From assembly GCA_949287225.1 (NCBI GenBank), contig CASEFP010000003.1, positions 1-40,052 on the forward strand: a stretch of 40,052 nucleotides of DNA, in the 5' to 3' direction. The stretch comes from an uncultured Lentisphaeria bacterium (GTDB taxonomy: Bacteria; Verrucomicrobiota; Lentisphaeria; Victivallales; UBA1829). A program made the position numbers and the translations under genes. Shown here piece by piece: positions 1-8,440 of the stretch; the first letter of the stretch is position 1, and every line of letters starts with the position of its first letter. Under the pieces are notes generated by a model. It did no database searches. It had not been told where the DNA came from and worked only from the letters and a program-made list of their open reading frames with translations.

Positions 1-110
1 GGGCAGGGGATTTCGCACTCCGTGCGACCAGCGTTTCGACGCTGGACCTCGACAAGGGTCAGCGACCCTTGACCCCGAGAAAAATGCTTTGCATTTTTCC
101 GTCTCACGCC
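1..110 (+). repeat. Four-hairpin repeat, copy 1 (cut by window edge)
   Basis: First copy of an intergenic repeat made of four successive stem-loops. H1 at 14-26 is CGCAC-TCC-GTGCG. H2 at 28-45 is CCAGCGT-TTCG-ACGCTGG. H3 at 54-70 is AAGGGTC-AGC-GACCCTT. H4 at 79-99 has stem GAAAAATGC/GCATTTTTC with a TTT loop. The linkers between stems (GGGGATTT, A, ACCTCGAC, GACCCC) recur in the other copies. The complete copy at 39575-39787 has two more hairpins upstream of H1, so this copy probably continues to the left of the window. No protein-coding role is suggested. Confidence 0.85.
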
Positions 111-111
111 G

Positions 112-225
112 GGGGGCGAAGCGGGGATTTCGCACTCCGTGCGACCAGCGTTTCGACGCTGGACCTCGACAAGGGTCAGCGACCCTTGACCCCGAGAAGA
201 ATGCTCACGCATTCTTCCGTTTCTG
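112..225 (+). repeat. Four-hairpin repeat, copy 2 (tandem, 117-bp period)
   Basis: Tandem copy of the preceding repeat, offset by 117 bp. About 76 bases from the GGGGATTT linker (123) through H3 and the following linker are identical to copy 1. H4 differs: its stem is GAAGAATGC/GCATTCTTC (196-217, loop TCAC) instead of GAAAAATGC/GCATTTTTC. The stem base changes on both arms so that pairing is kept, while the loop changes freely. This pattern indicates that the hairpin, not the primary sequence, is preserved. Confidence 0.85.
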
Positions 226-275
226 CGCGGTCAGCGATCCTTGGCCCCGGGAAGAAACCCCGCGCATTCTTCCGC
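226..275 (+). repeat. Four-hairpin repeat, degenerate partial copy (H3-H4 part)
   Basis: The stretch GGTCAGCGATCCTTGGCCCC followed by GGGAAGAA...GCGCATTCTTCCGC matches the H3-linker-H4 part of the copies upstream, with substitutions that weaken both stems. It reads as a decayed third tandem unit. Confidence 0.55.
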
Positions 276-311
276 ATTTCCCCGATATTTTCAGGATTCC
301 GCTTGAAAAAC

Positions 312-363
312 ACCACTATCGTGGTAATCGTATCCTGGCAGGATATTTTTCGGTGAAAAAATA
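312..363. other. Run of three small hairpins before the first gene
   Basis: Three adjacent hairpins are visible. They are ACCAC-TATC-GTGGT (312-325), TATCCT-GGC-AGGATA followed by five T (331-350), and TTTTTC-GGT-GAAAAA (346-360), the last overlapping the second. The middle one resembles a weak Rho-independent terminator for something upstream. They continue the hairpin-rich character of 1-275. A TTGAAA at 303-308 could be a -35 box for the following operon, but no convincing -10 box is seen. Confidence 0.45.
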
Positions 364-392
364 CGGAATTTCCAGCAGGAGAAACCGCGCAG

Positions 393-1862
393 ATGGGAAA
401 AGGGAGACCGGGAAATGAGTTCACCGGCGAAGATGTGCTCGGCGCCGCGCAGCGATCCGTATCGCTTCTGCGGCGGCGGATCGCTTCCGCTCTGTTCCGG
501 AAACACTTCCCGTTTTTTCTGACTTTTGCATTTTTCGTCTGCGGCCTTCTAATTCTCGGCGGACGCTTTCTTTTCCCGCGCTGGCCGATGTTTTTCTCGC
601 TTCTCCTTCTTCTGTTTTCGATTCTCTGCGCCGGAGTGCTGACGCTGTTTTCCGTCCGGAAAATTCTGCCGGACCATGAGAAACTTCTGGTTTATCTGGA
701 TCGTTCCGGCGGACTTCTTTCCGCATCACTGGAAATGGATCCGGGCGTCTGGCGCGCTCGAATCGCTGTGCCGGACGTTCCCGGCGTCACCGGGACGCCC
801 TCGCGCTTCTGCATTCCGGCGCTGCTCGGCGCGTGTTTCCTGGCGGGGGCTCTGATCTCTCCCATATCGCACGGGATGGAGCCGTCGGACACGCCGCGCC
901 GTCTGGATGTGACCGAGGAGAGCGCCGTTCTGAAGGAAAAACTCCGCGTCCTGGAGGAGGAAAAACTTCTGCCCGTGCCGGAAACTTCCGAAATGAAAAA
1001 GATTCTTCAGGAGGTGCACGAGAAAAATGACGCGGGCGACGCGGGAGCCACTTACAGTTTGCTCGAAGAGCTGAACCGCCGCGCGGACGGCGTCGGCGAG
1101 GAGGCGGCGCAGCAGGCGAAACGCACGCGGGAGCTTGCTGACATGCTTTCTCATGCGCTGGACGACCTCTCCCGGCTTCCCGGGGAACAGATCACGCAGG
1201 GTGTCTCTTCGGAACTTGCCGAAGCGATCCGGCAGATTGCCGCGGACAATCCCGCACTTCTGAAAGCGCTCAGGGAGGCCGGCATCGAGCCCGGGAAACT
1301 CACCCCCGAAACGATGCGCAAACTTGCGGAAACGCTCGAAAACTGCAGCCGCGAACAGATGGAGCTGCTGGCAAAACTCATGCTGGCAAAGCTGACCGGC
1401 AGCAAATGCCGGAATCCCGGAGCGTGTTCGGGGGAAAACGGCGCGTGCTCCGGCGCATGTATGAGTGCGGATGATATGGATCTCGCGCAGTGGCTCAATG
1501 AGAATCTTCCCCAGTCCGAGGAGCTCCTTCTTCTGCTTGCCGGAGCAGGGCAGGGGGCGGGAGCAGGTACGGGAGGCGTGTCGCGCGGGCCGGGGAGCGC
1601 TCCTTTGAATCACACGGGGAACACGCCCGCCTTTACCGGAAAGCACCGGGATTTCACCTTGGAATCCAATATGCCCGACCCGGAGCGGACGAATTTGATC
1701 GTATCCGGAACCGGCGCGCCGGAAAATCCCGAAAAAGAGGCGCGCGCGGCACAGGCGGGGTCCCTGCGGGGCGGCGAAGCCGTGGTGGAACAGCGGAAAA
1801 TCCGGATCCACCCGGAGCACCGCGCGACGGTCGAAGCGTATTTCAGGAAAACGAAACAATAA
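393..1862 (+). CDS. Membrane/coiled-coil protein, first gene of MoxR-VWA-ABC operon
   Basis: Unrecognised 489-residue protein. It has two hydrophobic segments near residues 38-58 and 65-88, and a third near 140-160. A charged, probably coiled-coil region follows (about 170-260, rich in Glu/Lys/Leu). Further on is a cysteine cluster C-x5-C-x6-C-x3-C near residues 340-360, then a Gly-rich low-complexity stretch. The C-terminus ends in a basic segment of the type 'IRIHPEHRATVEAYFRK', a tail that resembles the P-x-x-Y/H-R-x-x-V-x-x-Y-F endings of proteins encoded beside MoxR/VWA genes in planctomycetes and relatives (from memory). The ATG at 393 follows a GGAG. The next gene starts 16 bp downstream, with AAGGAG overlapping this stop codon. 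A structural partner of the MoxR complex is inferred. Confidence 0.8.
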   Translation: MGKGRPGNEFTGEDVLGAAQRSVSLLRRRIASALFRKHFPFFLTFAFFVCGLLILGGRFLFPRWPMFFSLLLLLFSILCAGVLTLFSVRKILPDHEKLLVYLDRSGGLLSASLEMDPGVWRARIAVPDVPGVTGTPSRFCIPALLGACFLAGALISPISHGMEPSDTPRRLDVTEESAVLKEKLRVLEEEKLLPVPETSEMKKILQEVHEKNDAGDAGATYSLLEELNRRADGVGEEAAQQAKRTRELADMLSHALDDLSRLPGEQITQGVSSELAEAIRQIAADNPALLKALREAGIEPGKLTPETMRKLAETLENCSREQMELLAKLMLAKLTGSKCRNPGACSGENGACSGACMSADDMDLAQWLNENLPQSEELLLLLAGAGQGAGAGTGGVSRGPGSAPLNHTGNTPAFTGKHRDFTLESNMPDPERTNLIVSGTGAPENPEKEARAAQAGSLRGGEAVVEQRKIRIHPEHRATVEAYFRKTKQ

Positions 1863-1878
1863 GGAGATTTGTCCTGTC

Positions 1879-2937
1879 ATGGAAAAGGAAAGCGAAGCAT
1901 CATTGGTCGCGCCGGAGATTCTGGCGCAGGCGCAGACGTGCGCAAACAGGATTCTGACCGAACTGGACCGCATCCTGCTGGGACATCACGAGGTGCACCG
2001 CCTGCTCCTGATCGGGATTCTGAGCAGGGGGCACATTCTGCTCGAAGGGCTTCCGGGAGTCGGCAAGACCGCGCTGGTCAAGGCGCTCGGCGCGCTTCTT
2101 TCGCTGGATTTCAAGCGGATCCAGTTCACGCCCGACCTGCTTCCGGGCGACATCCTCGGGTGCAGCATTCTCCAGACCGAGCCGGACGGCACGCGTCGCA
2201 TGACCTTCCAGCCGGGCGCGATTTTCTCGAATATCGTGCTTGCCGACGAGATCAACCGCGCGTCCCCGAAGACACAGTCGGCGATGCTTGAGGCGATGCA
2301 GGAGCGTTCCGTGACGCTGCTCGGCGAGACACGGATGCTTCCGGACCCCTTTTTCGTGCTTGCCTCCCAGAATCCGATCGAGCTGGAGGGCACCTATCCG
2401 ATTCCCGAGGCGCAGCTCGACCGCTTCCTTTTCAAGATCGCGGTTTCGGGTGTGGATGCCGACACGCTCACGCGGATCATCTCCGAACGCCGCCGCGGGG
2501 AGCCGCCCGCGCCGGAGTGGTCGATCGGAAAGGCGGAGCTCAGGAGCCTTTTCGACGTGATGGACCGCATTTACCTCAGCCGTCCCGTGGCGAATTACAT
2601 GGCGCGTCTGGTCGCCGCCGGGCACCCCTCCGATCCGGCCGCGCTGCCGGAGATCAAACGTTTTACGGCCTTCGGCGCTTCTCCGCGCGCGGCGATTGCG
2701 CTTGCGGAGTCCGCCCGGGCCGCGGCGCTGCTCGCCGGGCGCCCCACCGTCGGGTTCGAGGATGTGAAGAGCGTTGCGCCCGCGGTTCTCAACCACAGGC
2801 TGATCCTCAATTATCAGGCGCGTCTGGAGAAAGTCACGCCGTTTGATCTGATTGATCTGCTGCTGGAAAAGGTGGATCCCGCCGGGATTGCATGGAGTCC
2901 CGATGTCCGTGTCGAAGAACCGGAGGGTGGAAAATGA
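1879..2937 (+). CDS. MoxR-family AAA+ ATPase
   Basis: 352-residue MoxR-type AAA+ ATPase. The Walker A motif is GLPGVGKTAL near residues 58-67. Walker B with the MoxR-typical extension is LADEINRASPKTQSAMLEAM near 122-141. A sensor-1-like segment, FVLASQNPIELEGTYPIPEA, follows. The C-terminal helical lid contains GASPRA. MoxR proteins act as chaperone-like ATPases that insert or activate partners carrying VWA domains; here a DUF58 protein and two VWA-type proteins are encoded in the same operon. The stop overlaps the next start (ATGA), so translation is coupled. Confidence 0.95.
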   Translation: MEKESEASLVAPEILAQAQTCANRILTELDRILLGHHEVHRLLLIGILSRGHILLEGLPGVGKTALVKALGALLSLDFKRIQFTPDLLPGDILGCSILQTEPDGTRRMTFQPGAIFSNIVLADEINRASPKTQSAMLEAMQERSVTLLGETRMLPDPFFVLASQNPIELEGTYPIPEAQLDRFLFKIAVSGVDADTLTRIISERRRGEPPAPEWSIGKAELRSLFDVMDRIYLSRPVANYMARLVAAGHPSDPAALPEIKRFTAFGASPRAAIALAESARAAALLAGRPTVGFEDVKSVAPAVLNHRLILNYQARLEKVTPFDLIDLLLEKVDPAGIAWSPDVRVEEPEGGK

Positions 2938-4751
2938 TCCCGCATTGGTTCCGGTTTTGTCTGCTCTTCCTCTGTCTGCCGGGAATATCGGGGCTTTTTG
3001 CGGAAGACGGGGAATCCCCTGTTCATTTTGAGTCCGTTCCGGGAATGCTTTTTTATAAGAATACGGAGGCAACTCTTTCCGAAACATTCCGTGTCGAGAA
3101 CCGGGGAAGCCGCAAGGCGGAAGTATGGATGCGTCTTGAGCTTGAATCCTGGAATCGCGGATCTTCTTTCTCCGTGGAGCGGAGTTTTCTTCTGCCGCCA
3201 CATACAGTCAGAAATGTGACGCTTTTTTATCCCAGTGCGCGTTTCTACATGAATCAGAAACTTTCCATAGCCGTGGATGGGAAACATGTGGAAAGCCCGG
3301 CTCGGAATCCTCCACAGGATACATGGCGGGGGATTGCTCTGGTATCTCCGGCTCTGCCGCTGGAAGATTATCGGAAACTCGGACTTTTAGGGGAAAATCC
3401 GGAGCCGGTCGTTCCGACGGTTTCTCTGGCGCAATGGGGGACGGAAGTGCGCGATTACAGCGCGTGCGGCATGATTTTCCTCTCCTCGCGGGACAGACTT
3501 TCCGCCGGAGTGGAAAACGCGATCCGGAACTGGATGATGCTCGGCGGCGTTCTGGTGCGTTACGTCGCCCCGTCGGACCCGTGGCCGGAAGGAGTTCCCG
3601 AGCCGGAAAATTCCTGTCTGGTCCAATCCTGCGGATGGGGAAAGGAAATCATCTGCCGCCCGATTCCGGCGGAGAAGGCGCTGGATGCCGCCCGCGCCAT
3701 CCGGGCGCTGGAAAAGAAGGAGGAAGGGAAAGGAAAACGAAAACGCTCCTATTCCGATACGGAGGAAAAGAGAGTGAAGGAGACATTCAGTCCTTCTCAC
3801 ACATTCATCAAATCCCTGCTGCTTGCCGAAACTCGGGGAGAGCCGCTTTCGCCGCGGGAACTTGCATCTGGGCATTACCGAGATCTTCTGATGCCGGAAG
3901 TGGAGAATGTGCCGCTGCCCGTTCTGCTCTGGGTGATGCTGGCGTTTGTCATCCTGATCGGGCCGGTCAACTATTTCGTGCTCCGGCGCAGGAACCGTGA
4001 GCCGTGGATTCTGGTGACGACGCCGGTGCTCAGTCTGGCGTTCTGTCTTCTCGTGATCCTGTACATCACCTTTCACGAAGGGTGGCATTCGCGCGGGAAG
4101 AGTTTCGGCGTGACCTTTCTCGATCAGGAGCGCGGCGTTGCCGCGACAAAGGCATGGAATGTCCTTTACGCGCCGATGCGGCCGAAAGACGGTCTGCGCT
4201 TCAGCGCCGGAGACTGTCTTGCGTTTCCCCGGGGAATGGGAGAGTGCACGCTTGATCTGAACGAAGGACAGCACTATTCGCCTTCGCTGGTTCAGCCGCG
4301 CGTGCCGCTGATCTATGCGGTCAGCCGCGCCGAACCCCGGAAGGAGCGGCTGCGCGTCATCCGGAATGCGGACGGAACTCTGAGCGTGGTCAACGGTCTC
4401 TCCGGAAATCTTTCCGCCCTTGCGCTGGTCGATGCTGACGGACGGCTCCACGTTTCCGGAGCTCCCGTTGCGGCGGGGGCGCGTGCGGAACTGGAACAGG
4501 CGGGGCGCGCGGACAAAACCGGGGAACTCCGTTTCGCGCCTGCAGGGGAGTTTCCCAAAGCCGCTTTTCCCGACCCGGACGGCGGAGTCTCCGCATTGAA
4601 GACTCTCGCGCGCACGCTGCCGCGCGGACACTATGCGGCGCTTTCCGACACACCGCTCTTTTACACGCCGGGCGTGATTCCCGACGCGTTTACATGCCGT
4701 CAGCTGATTCTGGGCAAATACAACTCCGGAGAAGAAAACCATGCAGATTGA
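2934..4751 (+). CDS. Secreted/membrane protein with GldG-like context
   Basis: 605 residues from the ATG at 2934, which overlaps the moxR stop and follows GGAGGGTGG; an upstream in-frame ATG at 2892 would lie inside moxR and is unlikely. An N-terminal signal peptide ends around residue 23 (...GISGLFA). A beta-rich extracytoplasmic part follows, including a Rossmann-like stretch near 130-215 (GIALVSPALPL...GMIFLSSRDRL...LGGVLVRY) that resembles DUF4350/GldG-type domains. Two membrane segments lie near residues 325-375, with a second soluble domain after them. No catalytic motif is recognised. It sits directly before the ABC ATPase gene (11-bp overlap), so it is probably an accessory subunit of that transporter. 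Confidence 0.8.
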   Translation: MIPHWFRFCLLFLCLPGISGLFAEDGESPVHFESVPGMLFYKNTEATLSETFRVENRGSRKAEVWMRLELESWNRGSSFSVERSFLLPPHTVRNVTLFYPSARFYMNQKLSIAVDGKHVESPARNPPQDTWRGIALVSPALPLEDYRKLGLLGENPEPVVPTVSLAQWGTEVRDYSACGMIFLSSRDRLSAGVENAIRNWMMLGGVLVRYVAPSDPWPEGVPEPENSCLVQSCGWGKEIICRPIPAEKALDAARAIRALEKKEEGKGKRKRSYSDTEEKRVKETFSPSHTFIKSLLLAETRGEPLSPRELASGHYRDLLMPEVENVPLPVLLWVMLAFVILIGPVNYFVLRRRNREPWILVTTPVLSLAFCLLVILYITFHEGWHSRGKSFGVTFLDQERGVAATKAWNVLYAPMRPKDGLRFSAGDCLAFPRGMGECTLDLNEGQHYSPSLVQPRVPLIYAVSRAEPRKERLRVIRNADGTLSVVNGLSGNLSALALVDADGRLHVSGAPVAAGARAELEQAGRADKTGELRFAPAGEFPKAAFPDPDGGVSALKTLARTLPRGHYAALSDTPLFYTPGVIPDAFTCRQLILGKYNSGEENHAD

Positions 4752-5733
4752 AATCCGCAATCTTGTCAGAACCTTCGGCGCGACCCGCGCGGTGGACGAT
4801 ATCTCCTTCCGCTTCGGTTCGGGCAACATTTTCGGCTTCATCGGCCCCAACGGCGCCGGGAAGACCACGACGATCAAAATCATGGCGACGCTGGATCAGC
4901 CGGAGAGCGGCGACGTTTTCTATGACGGCGTTTCCGTGGTCAGCGATCCGGACAAAGTGCGGCGTCTGATCGGCTACATGCCGGACTCCCTGCCGGAATA
5001 CCGCGACATCGAGGTGTGGGAGTATCTGGACTTCTTCGCCCGCGCGTTCGGTCTCAAAGGCGCCGCGCGGAAAAAGGTGCTTGCCGAAATCGAGGAGTTC
5101 ACGAATCTCGGCGAAATCCGCCGGAAGTATCTTGCCGCGCTCTCCAAGGGTATGAAACAGCGCGTCAGCCTTGCGCGGGCTCTGGTTCACAATCCGCCCG
5201 TCCTGCTCATGGACGAACCGGCGGCGGGACTGGATCCCCGCGCGCGTCTGGAACTGCGCGCGCTCCTGAAGATTCTTGCGCAGCAGGGCAAGGCGATCCT
5301 GCTCAGCAGCCACATCCTTTCCGAACTGCAGGACATCTGTGACGGCGCGGTCATCATCGAAAAGGGCCGCCTCCTCTCCGCGGGCACGCTCGACGAGCTC
5401 CTGCATGACGCGCAGACCCGCACGGTTGCTGTAACGGGCGAAGGAACTTCCGGCGCTTCTCCGGCACAGTCGTCCGGAACGACCGTAATCCTGGAAGTTC
5501 TGGAGGACGCCGAAAAGGCGCGCTTGAAACTGCTGGAGCATCCCGCCGTTTCGCAGGCGCGTCTGGATGAAAACGGACGCCGCATTGAGGCCGTGATCGC
5601 CGGAAGCGACCGCGATATTTCACGCGTCGTCGGAACCCTTTTCGCCGCGGATCTTCCCGTGATCGGATTCCGCAAACAGGAACTCGGGCTGGAGGAGCTC
5701 TTCATGAAAATCACGACGGGAGGTGTGCAATGA
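4741..5733 (+). CDS. ABC transporter ATP-binding protein (ABC-2/GldA type)
   Basis: 330-residue ATPase. Walker A is GPNGAGKTTT near residues 36-45. The signature region is LSKGMKQRVSLARAL near 134-148. Walker B is PVLLMDEPAAGLDP near 153-166, and the switch His is in LLSSHILSE. The C-terminal extension after residue 220 matches the regulatory tail of GldA/CcmA-type exporter ATPases. It overlaps the preceding gene by 11 bp and the next by ATGA. The two multi-pass proteins downstream are its likely permease partners. Substrate unknown; export or a mechanical role in the envelope is inferred from the family. Confidence 0.93.
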   Translation: MQIEIRNLVRTFGATRAVDDISFRFGSGNIFGFIGPNGAGKTTTIKIMATLDQPESGDVFYDGVSVVSDPDKVRRLIGYMPDSLPEYRDIEVWEYLDFFARAFGLKGAARKKVLAEIEEFTNLGEIRRKYLAALSKGMKQRVSLARALVHNPPVLLMDEPAAGLDPRARLELRALLKILAQQGKAILLSSHILSELQDICDGAVIIEKGRLLSAGTLDELLHDAQTRTVAVTGEGTSGASPAQSSGTTVILEVLEDAEKARLKLLEHPAVSQARLDENGRRIEAVIAGSDRDISRVVGTLFAADLPVIGFRKQELGLEELFMKITTGGVQ

Positions 5734-7145
5734 AGGAGGGGCGCGATCTGAGCGATTATCTCAACCCCGTGCTGGTGAAGGAGATCCGCCAGAGCTTCCA
5801 CAACCGCTTCATCCTCTTCACGATGGCGGGGCTTCTGACCGGGCAGATGATCGCCCTGGCCGGTGTCCGGTATGCCTGGGACGCTTCCGAAATGCTGAAC
5901 AGGCCGGTCGGAGAAGCTCTTCTTGTCCCGCTGATTCTGCTTCTTGGGGCATGCATCTACTGCGTCTGCGGACTTGCCGGAGAACTTCGCTTCACGTCTG
6001 AGCGGAGAGACCGCGAGCTGGATTTCACCGCCATCACGACGTTGTCGCCGTTCCGGATTCTCTCCGGGAAAGTTGCGGGAGTTCTTGTGATGGCGCTTTT
6101 TCTCATCTCGCTCTGCCTGCCGTTTCTTGTGATCTCCTATTTCCTGCGCGGAATCGAGATGCGCTCCATGCTTCTTACCATTCTGATTCTTTTTTTCCTT
6201 GCGCTGGCGTTCTCGCAGCTGGGAATTCTCTGCGGAAGTGCCGGAAAGCGCGGAATGGCGGGAGTTTATGTCTATCTGACGATGCAGTTCCTGCCGGGAA
6301 TGTTCGTCCTGATGAACGTGATGCGTTTCCGCGGTTTTTCCGGCGGTTTTTCCCTGCTTCTTTTCAGTGTTTTCTGTATTCTTCTGATCCTTTCCGCTCT
6401 CTGCTTCGTCCTGAGCGTCGCGATCATCAGTCCGGCGGCCTCCAACCGGATGATGCCGATCCGGATTTATCTTTTCCTTCTCTATCTTCTAATGCCGGCG
6501 GCGGGATGGTGTCTTACGCTGTTTGACGGCGGACCTGCTGACGCAGTGGAGAGCATGCTGGTCTCCTTCGGCGCCGGGGGTGTGCTCTTTGCGTCGCTCT
6601 GTGCGACGCTGGGAGCATTCGAGCGCGACCGTGCCGGGGTCCGGGTGACGCGCCGCTGTCCGGACAATCCGTTCGGGCGCTTCGTCTACTTTCTCTTTTC
6701 GAGCGGATGGGGCGGCGGCATTCTCCTTGCGTGGGGAATGCTTCTCCCGATTGCGCTTCTGGAATACCTTCCCATCGTCTCCAGACCGGGGGATCCGGTG
6801 TTTCTCCGCAGTCTGATTCCGGGATTTTATTTCCTCTTTTACGCGGAAGTATCCATTTCCCTGCGCGGACTCTCCCCGAAAAAAGCCAGGCCGTGGATTC
6901 TGTGGCTTCTGGTTGTGATCCTTCTGGTGCTTCTGCCGCTTCTGATCCATGCCGTTCTGGGGCTGGGTGACGATATCGGACTGCTCCTCTGCACCTCGCC
7001 CTTCACCGTTTTTGCAAAAGCGGAGAAAATCCCGCTTTGTGCGCTGTCAGCACTCTTTTTTGCCGCAGTCGGGCTCCTGCTGGTGTTTCCCGCGCTGCGG
7101 AGACAATACCGGGCTTTCCGCCGGGGAGGGGAGGAGAAGATATGA
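5730..7145 (+). CDS. ABC-2-type permease, multi-pass membrane protein
   Basis: 471 residues with about 11-12 hydrophobic segments spread over the whole length. An N-terminal amphipathic stretch, LNPVLVKEIRQSFHNRF, is typical of ABC-2 permeases, where the short cytoplasmic helix before the first membrane span contacts the ATPase. It is translationally coupled to the ATPase gene upstream (ATGA) and to the second membrane protein downstream (ATGA). It is most likely one half of the membrane channel. Confidence 0.85.
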   Translation: MKEGRDLSDYLNPVLVKEIRQSFHNRFILFTMAGLLTGQMIALAGVRYAWDASEMLNRPVGEALLVPLILLLGACIYCVCGLAGELRFTSERRDRELDFTAITTLSPFRILSGKVAGVLVMALFLISLCLPFLVISYFLRGIEMRSMLLTILILFFLALAFSQLGILCGSAGKRGMAGVYVYLTMQFLPGMFVLMNVMRFRGFSGGFSLLLFSVFCILLILSALCFVLSVAIISPAASNRMMPIRIYLFLLYLLMPAAGWCLTLFDGGPADAVESMLVSFGAGGVLFASLCATLGAFERDRAGVRVTRRCPDNPFGRFVYFLFSSGWGGGILLAWGMLLPIALLEYLPIVSRPGDPVFLRSLIPGFYFLFYAEVSISLRGLSPKKARPWILWLLVVILLVLLPLLIHAVLGLGDDIGLLLCTSPFTVFAKAEKIPLCALSALFFAAVGLLLVFPALRRQYRAFRRGGEEKI

Positions 7146-8440
7146 AACGGGTTCTTCTCTTTGCCGGAGGCGACGACAGAAACTTCTGGTTTGTACAGTC
7201 GATCCGCCAGACACTTCACAGCAACACATTTCTGATTCTTGCTGTTGTGATTCTGGTGTCTGACGGTCTCTGCGCTTTGAGTCTTTCGCGCGGGTTCGCA
7301 TCCCTCCAAAGCGATCTGCCCGGATGGAATGTCATGCAGCTCATCTTCTGTTCCGCCGGGGCGCTGATTGCGCTTTCCGGGTGTTTCATGCGGAAGAACA
7401 GGCACAAACGTTCCGGCGGTTCGCTTCAGCATTACCTCGACTTCTCCCCCATTGAACCGGGACGGCTTCTGACGGGAATTCTGCTTTCCTTTACGCTGTA
7501 TTACATCTTTTTCCTTCTGCTGGTCTCTCCCTTTCTGATTCTGTCTCTGGTTCATGTCGCGGAATCATGGGAGTATCTGCCGATCTGGATCGTCTACGGA
7601 TATCTGGTGCCGCTCTCACTGTATTTTTCAGGAAATGCGGGAAAAATACGCATGGAATTTCTGCTCTTTGCTTTTTACACGTTTTTCCTTCTGCCGGGAG
7701 GAGACAAGGATTTATCGTGGCTGGAGTCCGGATTCTTCCTGACGGCGCTTCTCTACTGTATGGTGGTCTTCCGCAGCACTCTTCTGCCGCTTTCGATGGA
7801 GCATGAAGGAGTCGCGCGCGTCTGCCAGTTCCTTCTGCTGCTTGCGGCATTTGGATGCCTGTATCGAACTTCGCGTTTTTCCGAGACGCATGTGATTGTT
7901 CTGGCAAGCGGCGCCGCGCTCGGCGCAGTCTCCTCCTCATTTTCCTGCGTGAACAATCTCCCGTGCCGTGCCGTGAAAGGGGCGTTTCCGCGGAGAGTGG
8001 CGGCCTTCCTCTTCCGGAGCGACTCCGCGGGCGGATGGATCTGGGCCTGTCTCGTTCTTGCCGGCGCATGGTGGATTCTTGCGCGTCTGCCGAAGGGGTC
8101 CACGCCGGCATTCTGGCAGTTTGCCTGTCTGTGCGCGCTGTTTTCCGGAGAGACGGGCGTTCTGGTTCTCCGGCGTTTCCGGAATCCGCTCCGCGGAGCT
8201 TTTGCCGTTCAGAACATGGAAAATCTCTGCGGCATCGCCGCGTTTGCACTGACGCTTCTTCTGGTCGGCACGACATTTTTCATCGGCGCCGTCGGAAGGA
8301 TGGTGTCGGAAAATGTGTTTTTTACGGATGCGGCATTCTACGCCCTCCTTCTGGCCCTGCTGGCGCTCCTGTTCCTGCTGGATGATATTCTGATGGACGC
8401 GAAACGCTTCCTTTTTCCCGGAAGGAAGGCTGAAAAATGA
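7142..8440 (+). CDS. Second multi-pass membrane protein, probable permease partner
   Basis: 432 residues from the ATG at 7142, which overlaps the previous stop (ATGA) behind a GGGGAGGAG run. A reading from 7037 is open but lies inside the upstream gene. About ten hydrophobic segments are visible. The N-terminal segment NFWFVQSIRQTLHSNTFLIL resembles the ABC-2 permease entry helix. Sequence similarity to the preceding permease is not obvious, so the transporter may be a heterodimer. Coupled to the DUF58 gene by ATGA. Confidence 0.8.
   Translation: MKRVLLFAGGDDRNFWFVQSIRQTLHSNTFLILAVVILVSDGLCALSLSRGFASLQSDLPGWNVMQLIFCSAGALIALSGCFMRKNRHKRSGGSLQHYLDFSPIEPGRLLTGILLSFTLYYIFFLLLVSPFLILSLVHVAESWEYLPIWIVYGYLVPLSLYFSGNAGKIRMEFLLFAFYTFFLLPGGDKDLSWLESGFFLTALLYCMVVFRSTLLPLSMEHEGVARVCQFLLLLAAFGCLYRTSRFSETHVIVLASGAALGAVSSSFSCVNNLPCRAVKGAFPRRVAAFLFRSDSAGGWIWACLVLAGAWWILARLPKGSTPAFWQFACLCALFSGETGVLVLRRFRNPLRGAFAVQNMENLCGIAAFALTLLLVGTTFFIGAVGRMVSENVFFTDAAFYALLLALLALLFLLDDILMDAKRFLFPGRKAEK

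Noticed and set aside
69..418. Open frames running through the hairpin repeats (95 and 109 codons)
   Set aside because: The 117-bp period is a multiple of three, so any frame stays open between units. There is no ribosome site, and stem co-variation explains the conservation better than coding.
1900..3201. Long minus-strand open frames opposite moxR and other operon genes
   Set aside because: They are high-GC shadow frames with Arg-rich translations. The plus-strand genes have clear family motifs.
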